64,000 nt of DNA from Parasediminibacterium sp051861445 (GTDB lineage: Bacteria; Bacteroidota; Bacteroidia; Chitinophagales; Chitinophagaceae): contig JBHYCS010000010.1 in assembly GCA_051861445.1 (NCBI GenBank), positions 90,936 through 154,935 on the forward strand, read 5' to 3'. The notes beneath the pieces were generated by a model. It saw nothing but the letters and a program-made list of their open reading frames with translations. It made no database searches and had not been told where the DNA came from. The position numbers and the translations under genes were made by a program. This document shows positions 25,892 to 35,219 of the stretch, in pieces; positions within the stretch are counted from its first letter, which is position 1; every line of letters starts with the position of its first letter.

Positions 25892-27232
25892 ATGTTTAAA
25901 AAAATATTAATAGCCAATCGAGGCGAAATTGCACTACGTGTAATTAGAACGTGTAGAGAAATGGGAATTAAAACAGTTGCTGTTTACAGCACTGCTGATA
26001 AAGATAGCCTACATGTACGCTTTGCCGATGAAGCAGTTTGTATTGGTAAGCCAGCAAGCTCAGAATCGTACTTAAACATTCCACATATTATGGCGGCGGC
26101 AGAAATTACCAATGCCGATGCTATTCATCCAGGTTATGGTTTTTTGGCAGAGAATAGTAAATTCTCTCAAATATGTGCAGATCATGGCATTAAGTTTATT
26201 GGTCCTACACCAGAAATGATTAATGCAATGGGTGATAAAATTACTGCCAAAGAAACAATGATTAAAGCAGGAGTTCCTGTGGTTCCTGGAAGTGGTGGGT
26301 TATTAGAAAGTGTAGAACAAGCCAAAGATTTAGCTAAAAATGTAGTTGGATATCCTGTTATTTTAAAAGCAACAGCAGGTGGAGGTGGAAAAGGAATGAG
26401 AGTAGTTTGGAAAGAAGAAGATTTAGAAAAAGCATATACTACTGCTAAAATTGAAGCGGCTGCATCGTTTAAAAACGATGGTATTTACATGGAGAAGTTT
26501 GTTGAAGAGCCAAGACATATTGAAATTCAAGTAGCAGGTGACCAATATGGAACTGTTTGTCATTTAAGCGAAAGAGATTGCTCTATTCAGCGTAGACATC
26601 AGAAATTGGTAGAGGAAAGTCCTTCTCCGTTTATGACACCTGAACTGCGTAAAGCCATGGGTGATGCTGCTATTAAAGCTGCAAAAGCTATTAACTACGA
26701 AAGCGTTGGTACGATTGAGTTTTTGGTTGATAAGCATCGTAATTTTTACTTCATGGAAATGAATACCCGTATTCAGGTAGAGCATTGTGTAACAGAAGAG
26801 GTAGTAAGTTTTGATTTGATTAAAGAGCAAATTAAAATTGCAATGGGTGAAAAAATTTCTGGAAGAAATTATGAGCCAACCATGCATGCTATTGAATGTA
26901 GAATAAACGCAGAAGACCCATACAACGATTTTAGACCATCTCCTGGAAAAATTACTACGTTACACACACCAGGTGGTCATGGAGTACGTGTAGATAGTCA
27001 TGTATATGCAGGTTATGTAATTCCACCATATTATGATAGCATGATTGGTAAATTAATTACAGTAGCACAAACAAGAGAAGAAGCCATTGATACCATGTAC
27101 AGAGCTTTGAGTGAATATGTAATTGAAGGTGTAAAAACTACTATTCCTTTTCACTTACAATTGATGAAAAATGAAGACTTTAGAAGTGGAAACTTTACCA
27201 CTAAATTCTTAGAAACATTTACGATGAAGTAA
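25892..27232 (+). CDS. accC: Biotin carboxylase subunit of acetyl-CoA carboxylase
   Basis: A 446-residue ATP-grasp enzyme, normal length for AccC. Visible blocks: FKKILIANRGEIALRVIRTCREMG at the N-terminus, the glycine-rich ATP loop ATAGGGGKGMR, HIEIQVAGDQYGTVCHLSERDCSIQRRHQK, and the catalytic region FYFMEMNTRIQVEH. It carboxylates the biotin on AccB in the first half-reaction of fatty-acid synthesis. It is the last gene of the operon and is closed by a 17-base-pair terminator stem. Confidence 0.97.
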   Translation: MFKKILIANRGEIALRVIRTCREMGIKTVAVYSTADKDSLHVRFADEAVCIGKPASSESYLNIPHIMAAAEITNADAIHPGYGFLAENSKFSQICADHGIKFIGPTPEMINAMGDKITAKETMIKAGVPVVPGSGGLLESVEQAKDLAKNVVGYPVILKATAGGGGKGMRVVWKEEDLEKAYTTAKIEAAASFKNDGIYMEKFVEEPRHIEIQVAGDQYGTVCHLSERDCSIQRRHQKLVEESPSPFMTPELRKAMGDAAIKAAKAINYESVGTIEFLVDKHRNFYFMEMNTRIQVEHCVTEEVVSFDLIKEQIKIAMGEKISGRNYEPTMHAIECRINAEDPYNDFRPSPGKITTLHTPGGHGVRVDSHVYAGYVIPPYYDSMIGKLITVAQTREEAIDTMYRALSEYVIEGVKTTIPFHLQLMKNEDFRSGNFTTKFLETFTMK

Positions 27233-27255
27233 TTGAATTGCATTACTAAGCAATA

Positions 27256-27293
27256 AAAACGGGCTGATTGAAGAAATTCAATCAGCCCGTTTT
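27256..27293. terminator. Bidirectional terminator between accC and the OmpA-family gene
   Basis: A perfect 17-base-pair stem (27256-27272 with 27277-27293) with a GAAA tetraloop, A tract before and T tract after; serves both convergent genes. Confidence 0.93.
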
Positions 27294-27366
27294 GTATTTG
27301 GTATAGTGTGAGTGTTATTGTTATAGGTATTTATTTTTCCAATTCTACCAATTGTAATCATAAAAA

Positions 27367-29175
27367 CTATTCTATTTTTATTTCTACTCGTCTGTTCAAA
27401 GCTCTTCCAGATGGGTTGTCTTTATTGCCTATTTCATTTGGCTCTACAGGTTGTTGTTCACCAATTGCAGTTAATTTAATTTGTTGTTTATTCCATCCTT
27501 TTTGTATCAAATAATTGGCGCAGGCTTTTGCTCTTTGCAAACTTAAGTTCATATTATAGCTATCCGTTCCTTTGCTATCCGTATGCCCAATAATTACAAT
27601 ATTTGCCCGTTTCGATTGAACTTTTTGTAGTATCAAATCTAGACTAGCTTTTGCAGTACTATCTAATACAGCACTATTAAATGCAAATTGCACTTGCATA
27701 TTCGTTATTGCTGTATCAGTTTTTGTGGCAGCAACTTGGCTAGTTTTACTACTATCTTTTTGTAAAGGAGTTTGTTGCAGATTGCTAGCAATTGTGTCAG
27801 GTGTTGCATAGTAAACAAATACGTTTTTTTGCTTTTTTTCAAGTTGATATATTTCTAAACAACAGTCGTTTCCTCTATCAGAACTAAAGTAAGCTTTGTC
27901 AAAAATATTCGTTGTATTCGCACTAAAAAAGTATAGATCATCTTTTACCGAATTGATGGGAAAACCTAGGTTTTTCACTTCTGAAAAGTTGTTTGGTAAT
28001 GAACCTTTACTCATAAACAAATCAAAGCCACCCATTCCTATTCTTCCATTACTTGATATTGTTAACGTTTGATTAGCTGCTGAATAAAAAGGTGTTACAT
28101 CATCTTCTTTTGTATTAATAGCAGCTAAGTTGGTTACTGTTTCTGCGTCGCCTTTAGCATTTAACTTGGCTACCCATATGTCATATTTACCTTTTCCTTT
28201 GGGTTTGTTTGATGAAAAAAACAAGTAACGTTGATCACTTGTAACGAATGGATGTTGAGCATTAAAGCCACCAGCATTTACTTGTTCGTTCATGGCAACA
28301 GGTGTTTGCCAAAAACCACTATCATTCTTTTTACTCCAATAAATAACAGCATTTGCTGTTTTGTCTTTCTCTTGCATCCATCTGGTGAAATAAATAGTTT
28401 TGCCGTCATTGGTAAAGCTTGTATTTCCCTCTTGAAATGTAGATGGAGGAAACAAAAGTTGAACGCTAGAATCGTTGATGATATTGCCATTGTTATCAAT
28501 TGTCTTATAATGTATTTGATTAATGGCAGTTTGTTTAGATACATTCTTTGTAGCAGCATCGTATTTGCTTATGATAGCTTTTGTAAAGTAAAATTGTTGT
28601 TGATGAACAAAAGGGGCAAATGCTCCATAAATAGAATCGTTGGTAAGAATTGGGAAACGAGCAATTTGAATGGCTAAACTTGCCGAATCTCTATACTGTT
28701 GCTCTATAAATTCAATTTGAGATAATTCCTTTTGTAGCAGTACATCTTTGCTATTTTTTTGCAAGCTAGAAATAATTACTTCTTTAGCAGCCTTGAGTTG
28801 ATTGGTGGCTCTCAACGAAACAATATATTGCAAATTTGCTTGTGGAAATTCTTGTCGATAATTACCTAATTTTTGCAACCAATAATGAGCTTTTGCATAT
28901 TGATATGTTTGAAAGTAACTATCTGCTAGTTCATATGTTGCACGTAGCCAAAGCTTACTTGTGGTATCTATTCGTTTTGTTTTTTTAGATAGGGTATAGG
29001 GTGTAAATGTGGACTGTTTACTTGCATCATCTAGTAATTGTTGATACACTTGTATAGCACTTGCATACTCTTTTTGTGTATAATAACTATTTGCTGTTTT
29101 AAAGATGGCTTTGTATTGGGTAAATGCAAAGTTGATAATAAGTATAGCAAGCAGTAGTAAGGTAATTTTTTTCAT
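27367..29175 (-). CDS. T9SS-associated OmpA-family protein with TPR and PD40 repeats
   Basis: A 602-residue exported protein: signal peptide (about 1-19), TPR-like helices (about 20-160), beta-propeller-like PD40 repeats (about 190-430, e.g. NDGKTIYFTRW, SDQRYLFFSSNKPKGKG, ISSNGRIGMGGFDLFMS) and a C-terminal OmpA peptidoglycan-binding domain (about 495-602) with IIGHTDSKGTDSYNMNLSLQRA and the end NRRVEIKIE. This layout is that of PorE-like and other accessory OmpA proteins found beside PorP/SprF genes. It probably anchors an outer-membrane complex to peptidoglycan. It is the last gene of the operon with the PorP/SprF-like protein and the CHU_C-tailed protein. Confidence 0.88.
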   Translation of the reverse strand: MKKITLLLLAILIINFAFTQYKAIFKTANSYYTQKEYASAIQVYQQLLDDASKQSTFTPYTLSKKTKRIDTTSKLWLRATYELADSYFQTYQYAKAHYWLQKLGNYRQEFPQANLQYIVSLRATNQLKAAKEVIISSLQKNSKDVLLQKELSQIEFIEQQYRDSASLAIQIARFPILTNDSIYGAFAPFVHQQQFYFTKAIISKYDAATKNVSKQTAINQIHYKTIDNNGNIINDSSVQLLFPPSTFQEGNTSFTNDGKTIYFTRWMQEKDKTANAVIYWSKKNDSGFWQTPVAMNEQVNAGGFNAQHPFVTSDQRYLFFSSNKPKGKGKYDIWVAKLNAKGDAETVTNLAAINTKEDDVTPFYSAANQTLTISSNGRIGMGGFDLFMSKGSLPNNFSEVKNLGFPINSVKDDLYFFSANTTNIFDKAYFSSDRGNDCCLEIYQLEKKQKNVFVYYATPDTIASNLQQTPLQKDSSKTSQVAATKTDTAITNMQVQFAFNSAVLDSTAKASLDLILQKVQSKRANIVIIGHTDSKGTDSYNMNLSLQRAKACANYLIQKGWNKQQIKLTAIGEQQPVEPNEIGNKDNPSGRALNRRVEIKIE

Positions 29176-29208
29176 GAATCATGATTGTTTTGGCAATGAA
29201 ATACCAAC

Positions 29209-30240
29209 TTAAAATCTTGGGCATTTAATATAGCTGCCACGTTCTTTTTTCTTTCCAGTAAATACAAGCGACAATTCGTAACTACTTGTTCCTTTTACAG
29301 CAGTTCCTAAGGATGAAGTGTTGATGTCGTAACTAAAACCAACCATAAAGTTGTTTACATACAAGCCTACATACGGATAAATTGCATCTTTTACACGATA
29401 GTTTAAACCAAATAAAACATCGGTAACGTCTCCTGCTGCCATTTGCACATATCCACCAACCATTGTTTCTGTAGCATTACCTTGACGTAAAACCACAGCA
29501 TTCGGAACAATGCTTACAGCATCAGAAGCAATAATATTGATTCCTCCATGTAGGGTATAACGAATGGGAAGTTTTTCTTTGTTGCCAGTATTTAAAAATG
29601 GATCTTCTGGTTGATTTAAATGCGACATTGCAAATCCTCCAAAAAAGTGCATGTTTTGTTGTGGAGTTGCATCGTAATAGGCAATTCCTGCTCCAATATC
29701 TAAAGTAGTAGATGCATTTCTTCCAAATACATCGGTACTAATGGTACTAGGGTCAAATCCAATTGCAGGTACCCATTGATCTCCACCTTTTAATTTACTT
29801 ACATCAAATCTTCTGCTTAAAAATCCTGCTTGTAAACCCATTGTTATTACATGATTGCCAGCTTTACCCAGTTTAATACCAGAATAGCTAATGCTCAATT
29901 GTCCATTCTGAAATCTGTAGCCTGCATCACCTGCTGTTTGTTGAATGATGTTTAAACCAAAATTGATGTTTTTATTGGTTGAAATATCACCAGAAATGCC
30001 TGTTGTTGTAAATGCATTGGTAATGCTGCTCCATTGATTTCTATGAATAGCACTTACCCTTGTTTCTCCTTCATTTGCTCCTGCTAAAGCAGGATTTAAC
30101 CATAATGGTTGTAAATAATATTGCGAAAAATGCGGATCAACTTGGGCATTTACAACAATAGAATAAAAATGAAAACAACAAAAGGGAATAAGCCATCTAT
30201 AAACTTTTAATCTTTTGGTAATAGGAAGTTTTATAAACAT
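29209..30240 (-). CDS. PorP/SprF-family type IX secretion membrane protein
   Basis: A 343-residue outer-membrane barrel of the PorP/SprF family. After a long signal peptide (cleavage near VNAQ) comes the family hallmark DPHFSQYYLQPLWLNPALAGANEG, followed by the HRNQWSSI motif and alternating beta strands. In Flavobacterium, SprF is required to secrete the adhesin SprB; paralogues are often encoded beside one large substrate with a CHU_C-type sorting domain, exactly as here. I use the ATG at 30240; an upstream TTG at 30264 is less likely. The gap to the CHU_C gene is 79 bases, to the OmpA gene 33. Confidence 0.92.
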   Translation of the reverse strand: MFIKLPITKRLKVYRWLIPFCCFHFYSIVVNAQVDPHFSQYYLQPLWLNPALAGANEGETRVSAIHRNQWSSITNAFTTTGISGDISTNKNINFGLNIIQQTAGDAGYRFQNGQLSISYSGIKLGKAGNHVITMGLQAGFLSRRFDVSKLKGGDQWVPAIGFDPSTISTDVFGRNASTTLDIGAGIAYYDATPQQNMHFFGGFAMSHLNQPEDPFLNTGNKEKLPIRYTLHGGINIIASDAVSIVPNAVVLRQGNATETMVGGYVQMAAGDVTDVLFGLNYRVKDAIYPYVGLYVNNFMVGFSYDINTSSLGTAVKGTSSYELSLVFTGKKKERGSYIKCPRF

Positions 30241-30319
30241 GTGACAGAATATTTTCTTTAGCAATTCTAGATTTTCTTGAACAAAAATTGTAGGCTACAA
30301 AACCTTTTACTAATTGGTT

Positions 30320-33300
30320 TTATCGAATTAAACTAATGGAGCCTTTCGATTGAATGGTTCTTCCATTTTGTAATACAATAGTAGCCGTATACACATAAAC
30401 ACCAACTGGCTGTTGTTTGCCATTAAAACTTCCATCCCAACCTCTAGCAGCGTCTTTTGTTTCAAATACAACAGCTCCCCACTGGTTAAATATTTTAAGT
30501 TCTAAACGGTTAATTTGACTGCCAAAAACTCTATACACATCATTTTTGCCATCACCATTTGGAGTGAAAAAGTTAGGGAAAAACAAATCATCTGGAGCAC
30601 CAACAACAGTTGTACTAATATTACTAACCGTATTACCACAAGCATTGGTAAGTGTGTAGGTAAAATTAGCAATACCATTGGCAATGCCTATAGCAGTTCC
30701 TCCACTTGTAATAGATGCGATTGCTGGTGTAATACTTGCCCACAATCCTCCTGTAATATTGGCTGTAAATGGTGTATTGATTCCAATATTGATTGTTGAT
30801 GGGCCACTTAAAAGTGCAGCCGTAGGAACTGTGTTTACACTAATGGTAAATGTTTTTGAATCGGTGCCACAGCTATTGGTTAATGTATATTGTATGGTTG
30901 CGTTACCTGCTGCTATTCCAGTAACTATGCCTGTATTGTTTACAGTTGCAATATTTGTATTTTGACTACTCCAAACTCCATTTGCTGTTGTATTGGTAAG
31001 TGTAGTATTGCCATTGATACAAACCGTATTATTACCTGTAATGGCTGCTACAGATGGTAATGGATTTACCTGCATAGCAATAATATTACTATTTGCATTT
31101 GTAGTTAAGGCACAAGTAGAATTGCCTATTACAACACAAGTAACCAAATCATTATTGATGAATGAACTACTTGTAAAAGTGGCACTATTGGTACCAACGT
31201 TTACATTATTTACACGCCATTGGTAAGTTGGATTGGTTCCTGCATTGGCTGCTGTAGCAGTAAATGTAACTGCAGTTCCTGCACAAATAGTAGTTTGACT
31301 AGCTGAAATACTTACAGATGGGTTTAGATTACTCGTTACGGTAATGGTAATCGTGTTGCTTTGTACAGTTGTTGGTTGAGCACAAGTGGCATTACTGGTA
31401 AGTTCACAAATAATTCTATCATTATTTAAAAGTGTAGCACTTGAAAAAGTGGCACTATTTGTTCCAACAACATTTCCATTGAGCAACCATCTATAAATAG
31501 GAGTACTTCCACCATTTGTAATGGCAGCATTGAACGTAACATTTGTGCCGTTGCAAATCGTTGTTTGTGAAGCCGTAACTGAAATTGTTGGTGTAACAAT
31601 GCTATTTGGAGCAGATGTAACAGCGTTACTAGCAACACTTGTACAGCCATTTACCGTTTGTGTTACAGTGAAAGTAGCAGCATTGGTAACGCTTCTTGGA
31701 CTGGTTGTTACAACATTATCACTCCAATTCAATGTGCCAGTAAAATTGGATGCTGTTAAAACTGAACTACCACAATTATTGGCAACAGCTAAAGTAGGAG
31801 CGGTTGGAATAGCGATAGGAGCCGTTGTAACTGCACTACTAGCTGCACTTGTGCAACCATTTACGGTTTGTGTAACAGTGAAAGTAGCAGCATTGGTAAC
31901 GGTTCTTGGATTACCAGTTCCATTATCACTCCAATTCAATGTGCCTGTAAAATTAGATGCTGTTAAAGTTGAACTACCACAATTATTGGCAACAACTAAA
32001 GTAGGAGCATTTGGAGTTGCAATAGGAGCAGATGTAACAGCATTACTAGCTGCACTTGTGCAACTACCTACGGTTTGTGTAACGGAATAAGAAGCAGCAT
32101 TGGTAACTGTTCTTGGATTTCCAGTTCCATTATCACTCCAGTTCAATGTACCAGTAAAGTTAGATGCTGTTAAAGTTGAACTACCACAATTATTGGCAAC
32201 AACTAAGGTAGGAGCTGTTACGGCATTAATGGTAATATTGGTATTGGCGAAACCACTACAAGTACCATTATTGTATGTGTAAGTAATAGTGTAAGTTCCT
32301 GCAGTACTAGTGGCTAAATTAATTTGTCCAGTATTTACGTTAATGCTCAAACCACTTGGAGCCGTAAAAGTACCTCCTGTAATGCCTGTAATGCTTGGAC
32401 TAACTGAACCACTATTGCAAAATGGGCTACCAGCATATGATACAGTAGCAGTAGCAGCAGTAACAGTAATCGTTTGTGTTACAGAAATAGTACAAGTGGT
32501 ATATGGAACTGAATATGTAATATCAATGTTTCCATTTAACCCAGCAGGATTAAATGTATTGCCTGTAACACCACTTGTTCCAGACCAAGTTCCTCCAGTT
32601 GTACCTGTAATTAAACTATTTAAATTAATAGGAGTTGATGCTTGACAGATTGCACTTGTAGGAGCTGTCCAAGTTGCTGTTGGAATATCACCACCTGGTA
32701 TGATATTTAATTTTAAGCCAATCAAGTTGGGAAGTTGTGCGTTATAAGCATTTGTCGCAGCTGTTGAGTTTGAACCAGTAAAACTTCTCCAATATGATTT
32801 GTTATTTATTCTTTTTAGCCATGCTGTTTGCGTGGTATCTGATGTTGGACCAATATACTTGTTATATTCTGTTCCGCCAGTTGGAGCCATGCTAAAACAT
32901 TCCATACCAGGGTATAAACCCGATTGTGAGGATGATCTTTGAAAACCATCCCATCCATTAGTAGAAAAACCAAATAATATTCTACCATTATTGCCAGGAA
33001 AAATTGCATTTGGATTTATTCGGTCAAATGGGCCTGAATTGCCTGTTTGAATTGCACAGTTTGTTGATTGTTCGCTCCACGTACCACCTTGAGCGAAATA
33101 AATCTGATCTCCGTCCGTAGAGATATTCAATGCTGATGCTAATTGGTTTGTAGATAAATTAGAAACAGTCCATCCATTGACGTCAGGAGAAACGAAGGTG
33201 TATGTTGGCTGTGTCGTCCTAAATGTTATTACAGTTCCTGCAGGTATCGTTCCTCCTGTTCTTCTTAAAATAGCTCCTCCTTCACCGCCACTCCATCGAC

Positions 33301-33532
33301 CTGCTACACAGTTCTCATAACCATTATCAGTAACTTGTATTTCTGTTCCTGTTGTAATGTCTTTAAAACATACAAAACTGATTTCATCTCTGGACGAGTT
33401 TGGAGCAGGAAGATTTCCGTTTACACCTAAAATTGCAAAATCTCCACGATTTAATACGGTAGGTGTTGTTTGTCCGAATGTATATGTTGTAGACAAAAAA
33501 GAAAGAAAAAATAAAATACGAAAAATTTTCAT
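30320..33532 (-). CDS. Large secreted repeat protein with CHU_C (type B) T9SS sorting domain
   Basis: A 1070-residue cell-surface protein. Signal peptide about residues 1-20 (cleavage after TFG). The N-terminal region (about 25-270) resembles the secreted lamin-tail-like modules of Bacteroidota but I cannot name it. Then come Ig/PKD-like modules; three tandem units of about 70 residues beginning APTLVVANNCGSSTLTASNF; two Ig-like units with ISVTASQTTIC and ISASQTTIC; and a Big_2-like unit. The last 85 residues are a gliding-motility-associated CHU_C domain with FFTPNGDGKNDVYRV, LKIFNQWGAVVFET, GWDGSFNGKQQPVGVYVY. It is first in the operon with its likely dedicated PorP/SprF partner. An adhesin role is inferred. 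Confidence 0.9.
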   Translation of the reverse strand: MKIFRILFFLSFLSTTYTFGQTTPTVLNRGDFAILGVNGNLPAPNSSRDEISFVCFKDITTGTEIQVTDNGYENCVAGRWSGGEGGAILRRTGGTIPAGTVITFRTTQPTYTFVSPDVNGWTVSNLSTNQLASALNISTDGDQIYFAQGGTWSEQSTNCAIQTGNSGPFDRINPNAIFPGNNGRILFGFSTNGWDGFQRSSSQSGLYPGMECFSMAPTGGTEYNKYIGPTSDTTQTAWLKRINNKSYWRSFTGSNSTAATNAYNAQLPNLIGLKLNIIPGGDIPTATWTAPTSAICQASTPINLNSLITGTTGGTWSGTSGVTGNTFNPAGLNGNIDITYSVPYTTCTISVTQTITVTAATATVSYAGSPFCNSGSVSPSITGITGGTFTAPSGLSINVNTGQINLATSTAGTYTITYTYNNGTCSGFANTNITINAVTAPTLVVANNCGSSTLTASNFTGTLNWSDNGTGNPRTVTNAASYSVTQTVGSCTSAASNAVTSAPIATPNAPTLVVANNCGSSTLTASNFTGTLNWSDNGTGNPRTVTNAATFTVTQTVNGCTSAASSAVTTAPIAIPTAPTLAVANNCGSSVLTASNFTGTLNWSDNVVTTSPRSVTNAATFTVTQTVNGCTSVASNAVTSAPNSIVTPTISVTASQTTICNGTNVTFNAAITNGGSTPIYRWLLNGNVVGTNSATFSSATLLNNDRIICELTSNATCAQPTTVQSNTITITVTSNLNPSVSISASQTTICAGTAVTFTATAANAGTNPTYQWRVNNVNVGTNSATFTSSSFINNDLVTCVVIGNSTCALTTNANSNIIAMQVNPLPSVAAITGNNTVCINGNTTLTNTTANGVWSSQNTNIATVNNTGIVTGIAAGNATIQYTLTNSCGTDSKTFTISVNTVPTAALLSGPSTINIGINTPFTANITGGLWASITPAIASITSGGTAIGIANGIANFTYTLTNACGNTVSNISTTVVGAPDDLFFPNFFTPNGDGKNDVYRVFGSQINRLELKIFNQWGAVVFETKDAARGWDGSFNGKQQPVGVYVYTATIVLQNGRTIQSKGSISLIR
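31611..32217 (-). repeat. Three tandem ~207-210-bp coding repeats
   Basis: Near-identical direct repeats starting at 31611, 31821 and 32028 inside the CHU_C-tailed gene. Each codes for a roughly 70-residue beta module. The high DNA identity suggests recent expansion and easy copy-number change by recombination. Confidence 0.85.
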
Positions 33533-33940
33533 GCAATTAATTTCGGTAAGTCAATATTATCTTTTTGTTATTTTATAGTAAAGTATTCAAAGCTTAAAAA
33601 TAGTAATATCACTATCAATAGAATATACAAATTGTTATTTAAAAATTTGTAGAACTACACTTTGTCAATAAATTACTACAACAAAATACCATTTGGTTGG
33701 CATTTTTCAAAATTTAAAATTAGCACAAAGCCGCAACTAAAGGCATTAATTTTCGGTTAACTGTCGGTATATTTTTTAAATGGCAATATGGGTGACAAAC
33801 ATACACACCCATCAACGCTAGCTTTCTCTACCTCAATACGCTTGCTGCCAACACTACTTTGGCTTTCAAAACCAGCACTATGTAGGCTGCCTTAACCGTT
33901 TCGGTAGTTACACTCACCAAAAACCAATACACCCACCGTT
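33533..33940. other. Intergenic region at the left edge of the accessory island
   Basis: AT-rich to about 33780, presumably holding the promoter of the CHU_C operon, then abruptly more C-rich. From 33822 an open plus-strand frame without a start codon runs through the 21-bp repeats to a TGA at 34137-34139. It looks like the remnant of a coding sequence, but I can name nothing in it. Confidence 0.4.
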
Positions 33941-34129
33941 ATGCCAGAATGACCCTCAAAAGGTCAACGGAGTACCTCACAAGCTCAACGGAGCGGCTCA
34001 ACAGCTCAGCGGAGTGCCTCAAAAAGACAATGTGACAGATCAGTGCGTCAACGGAGCGGCTCAATGGCTCAGCGGAGTGTCTCAAACATATAACGGACTG
34101 TTTCAACAGCGAAACGTAGCTGCTCAAAC
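33941..34129. repeat. Nine degenerate 21-bp tandem repeats
   Basis: Nine units in exact 21-base register; the best conserved read GCTCAACGGAGCGGCTCAAC and variants with CTCAGCGGAGTG. Units four and eight-nine are strongly decayed. Because 21 is divisible by three, reading frames stay open on both strands: plus-strand heptads such as LNGAAQQ LSGVPQK, minus-strand heptads such as LSRSVEL. A minus-strand frame at 33939-34169 has an ATG, but neither frame is convincingly a gene. Confidence 0.75.
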
Positions 34130-34205
34130 GCATTTTTGAGGTATTGTTCATTGCCAAAGCCTTTTTCAAGTCATTTATGTCTACAGGTAAATGCTTATAG
34201 AAATA

Positions 34206-34524
34206 CTATTTATCTACCAACTATTTTTGATTAAAAAACGCAAAGTATTTTTTAGTATATAAAATAATCATTTATGCCTAAAAAAGTAGAAACAAGAATG
34301 TATTCGATGGCTGATAGTCAACTAAAGCAGCTAGCCGATGGTTTAAAAACCACCATTACAAGAGATTTGGCAGACTTTGCCACCCGCAACATTACCGCCA
34401 CCCAATTAGCAACCTAACAAACATTGATTGATGCGTTTGACGCTACATCTACCGACGAAGAATTACTAGGTAGCGTAACTGTAGCTACGGCTACCAAAAA
34501 TGAAGTGGCGGAAAATATACGCAA
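34206..34524 (+). repeat. Left copy of a ~320-bp direct repeat
   Basis: Matches 35330-35647. From the ATG (34274) to 34524 I find only two base differences in 251; the upstream 70 bases are similar but more diverged. The copy ends abruptly at 34524, where toxin-antitoxin sequence begins. Confidence 0.88.
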
Positions 34525-34525
34525 G
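34274..34525 (+). pseudogene. Truncated copy of the island hypothetical gene
   Basis: Starts MPKKVETRMYSMADSQ and is in frame for 47 codons to a TAA at 34415-34417, beyond which the frame continues as QTLIDAFDATSTDEELLGS until homology stops at 34524. It is the 5' third of the gene at 35397-36089 and has the identical in-frame TAA. It cannot make the full protein. The family is a Bacteroidota-restricted hypothetical one of unknown function. Confidence 0.8.
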
Positions 34526-34556
34526 GTTATATGTTAGCGGTCATGCGGTCAGACTG

Positions 34557-34586
34557 TTGCAAAATCAGTAATAATGATTAGATTTG
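34557..34586 (+). promoter_or_regulatory. Promoter of the toxin-antitoxin operon
   Basis: TTG at 34557-34559, 19-base spacer, TAGATTTG at 34579-34586 (perfect TAnnTTTG). The antitoxin ATG begins only eight bases beyond the box, so the transcript is probably leaderless or nearly so. Confidence 0.65.
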
Positions 34587-34593
34587 AATTCTT

Positions 34594-34821
34594 ATGACTT
34601 ACCAAGTTGACATATTAAACCCAAAGGCTGACAAATTACTGCAAGACCTAGCCGATTTAAAATTGATATCTCTTTCAAGGACATCTGGCAAAGACCCGTT
34701 TTTGACTGTTGTAAAGAGACTGCGGAAAAATGCGGCGACTAAACCGCCTACTTTGGAAGAAATAACAAAAGAAGTAGAATACGTAAGGTCAAAGAGATAT
34801 GCCAACAAAAACAAAACATAG
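34594..34821 (+). CDS. Putative antitoxin of a PIN-type toxin-antitoxin module
   Basis: A 75-residue protein starting MTYQVDILNPKADKLLQDLADLKLI, with a basic middle and the PPTLEEITKEVEYVRSKRYA helix at the C-terminus. This is the pattern of small antitoxins found just before COG1569-type PIN toxins: an N-terminal strand for DNA binding and dimerisation and a C-terminal helix that blocks the toxin. Its last 23 bases overlap the toxin start, giving translational coupling. Autorepression at the overlapping promoter is expected but not shown by an obvious operator. Confidence 0.75.
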   Translation: MTYQVDILNPKADKLLQDLADLKLISLSRTSGKDPFLTVVKRLRKNAATKPPTLEEITKEVEYVRSKRYANKNKT

Positions 34822-35215
34822 ACTAGTTATTGATACTAACCTTTGGATAAGTTTTCTATTGATGAGTGACTATTCTAAGGTAGACCCATTGTTTGCAGAC
34901 AATGCTGTTAAACTTATTTTTAATCAAGAGTTAATTGATGAATTTGTAGCGGTTGCTCAAAGACCTAAGTTCAGAAAATATTTTCCTTTGGATGACATTG
35001 TAGATTTGTTAACGAAAGTTAGGACTAAAGCTGAATTTATAGCTGTGACTTCAAAAGTTAATTTATGTCGTGACCATAAAGACAATTTTTTATTGGCTTT
35101 AGCAAAAGATGGAAATGCAACTCATTTGCTGACCGGCGACAAAGACCTTCTAGTTTTACAAAAAGTGGGCAAAGTAAAAATTGTTACCATAACAGATTAC
35201 CTCACGAGAAAATAG
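34799..35215 (+). CDS. PIN-domain toxin (putative ribonuclease)
   Basis: A 138-residue PIN-domain protein of the COG1569 type. The acidic active-site residues are in place: D12 in VIDTNLWISFLL, an acidic residue near 46 (NQELIDEF), CRDHKDNFLLALA in the middle and TGDKDLLVL near residue 118. Such toxins cleave RNA when released from the antitoxin. The short N-terminal MPTKTKHR extension before the first strand is typical. It is followed by a good hairpin terminator. Confidence 0.88.
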   Translation: MPTKTKHRLVIDTNLWISFLLMSDYSKVDPLFADNAVKLIFNQELIDEFVAVAQRPKFRKYFPLDDIVDLLTKVRTKAEFIAVTSKVNLCRDHKDNFLLALAKDGNATHLLTGDKDLLVLQKVGKVKIVTITDYLTRK

Positions 35216-35219
35216 CAAG

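Noticed and set aside
31521..32090. Long plus-strand frame (189 codons) inside the CHU_C-tailed gene
   Set aside because: It arises from the repeated DNA of the minus-strand gene and shows Val/Leu-rich antisense composition. Similar antisense frames inside the giant genes were rejected for the same reason.
33939..34169. Minus-strand 76-codon frame through the 21-bp repeats
   Set aside because: The frame is open because the repeat length is a multiple of three; the plus strand is equally open. No independent sign of a gene, so it is reported only as a repeat.
34526..35215. Toxin-antitoxin pair as part of a larger defence island
   Set aside because: No restriction-modification, Abi or other defence genes flank it; the neighbours are a hypothetical pseudogene and surface-protein genes.
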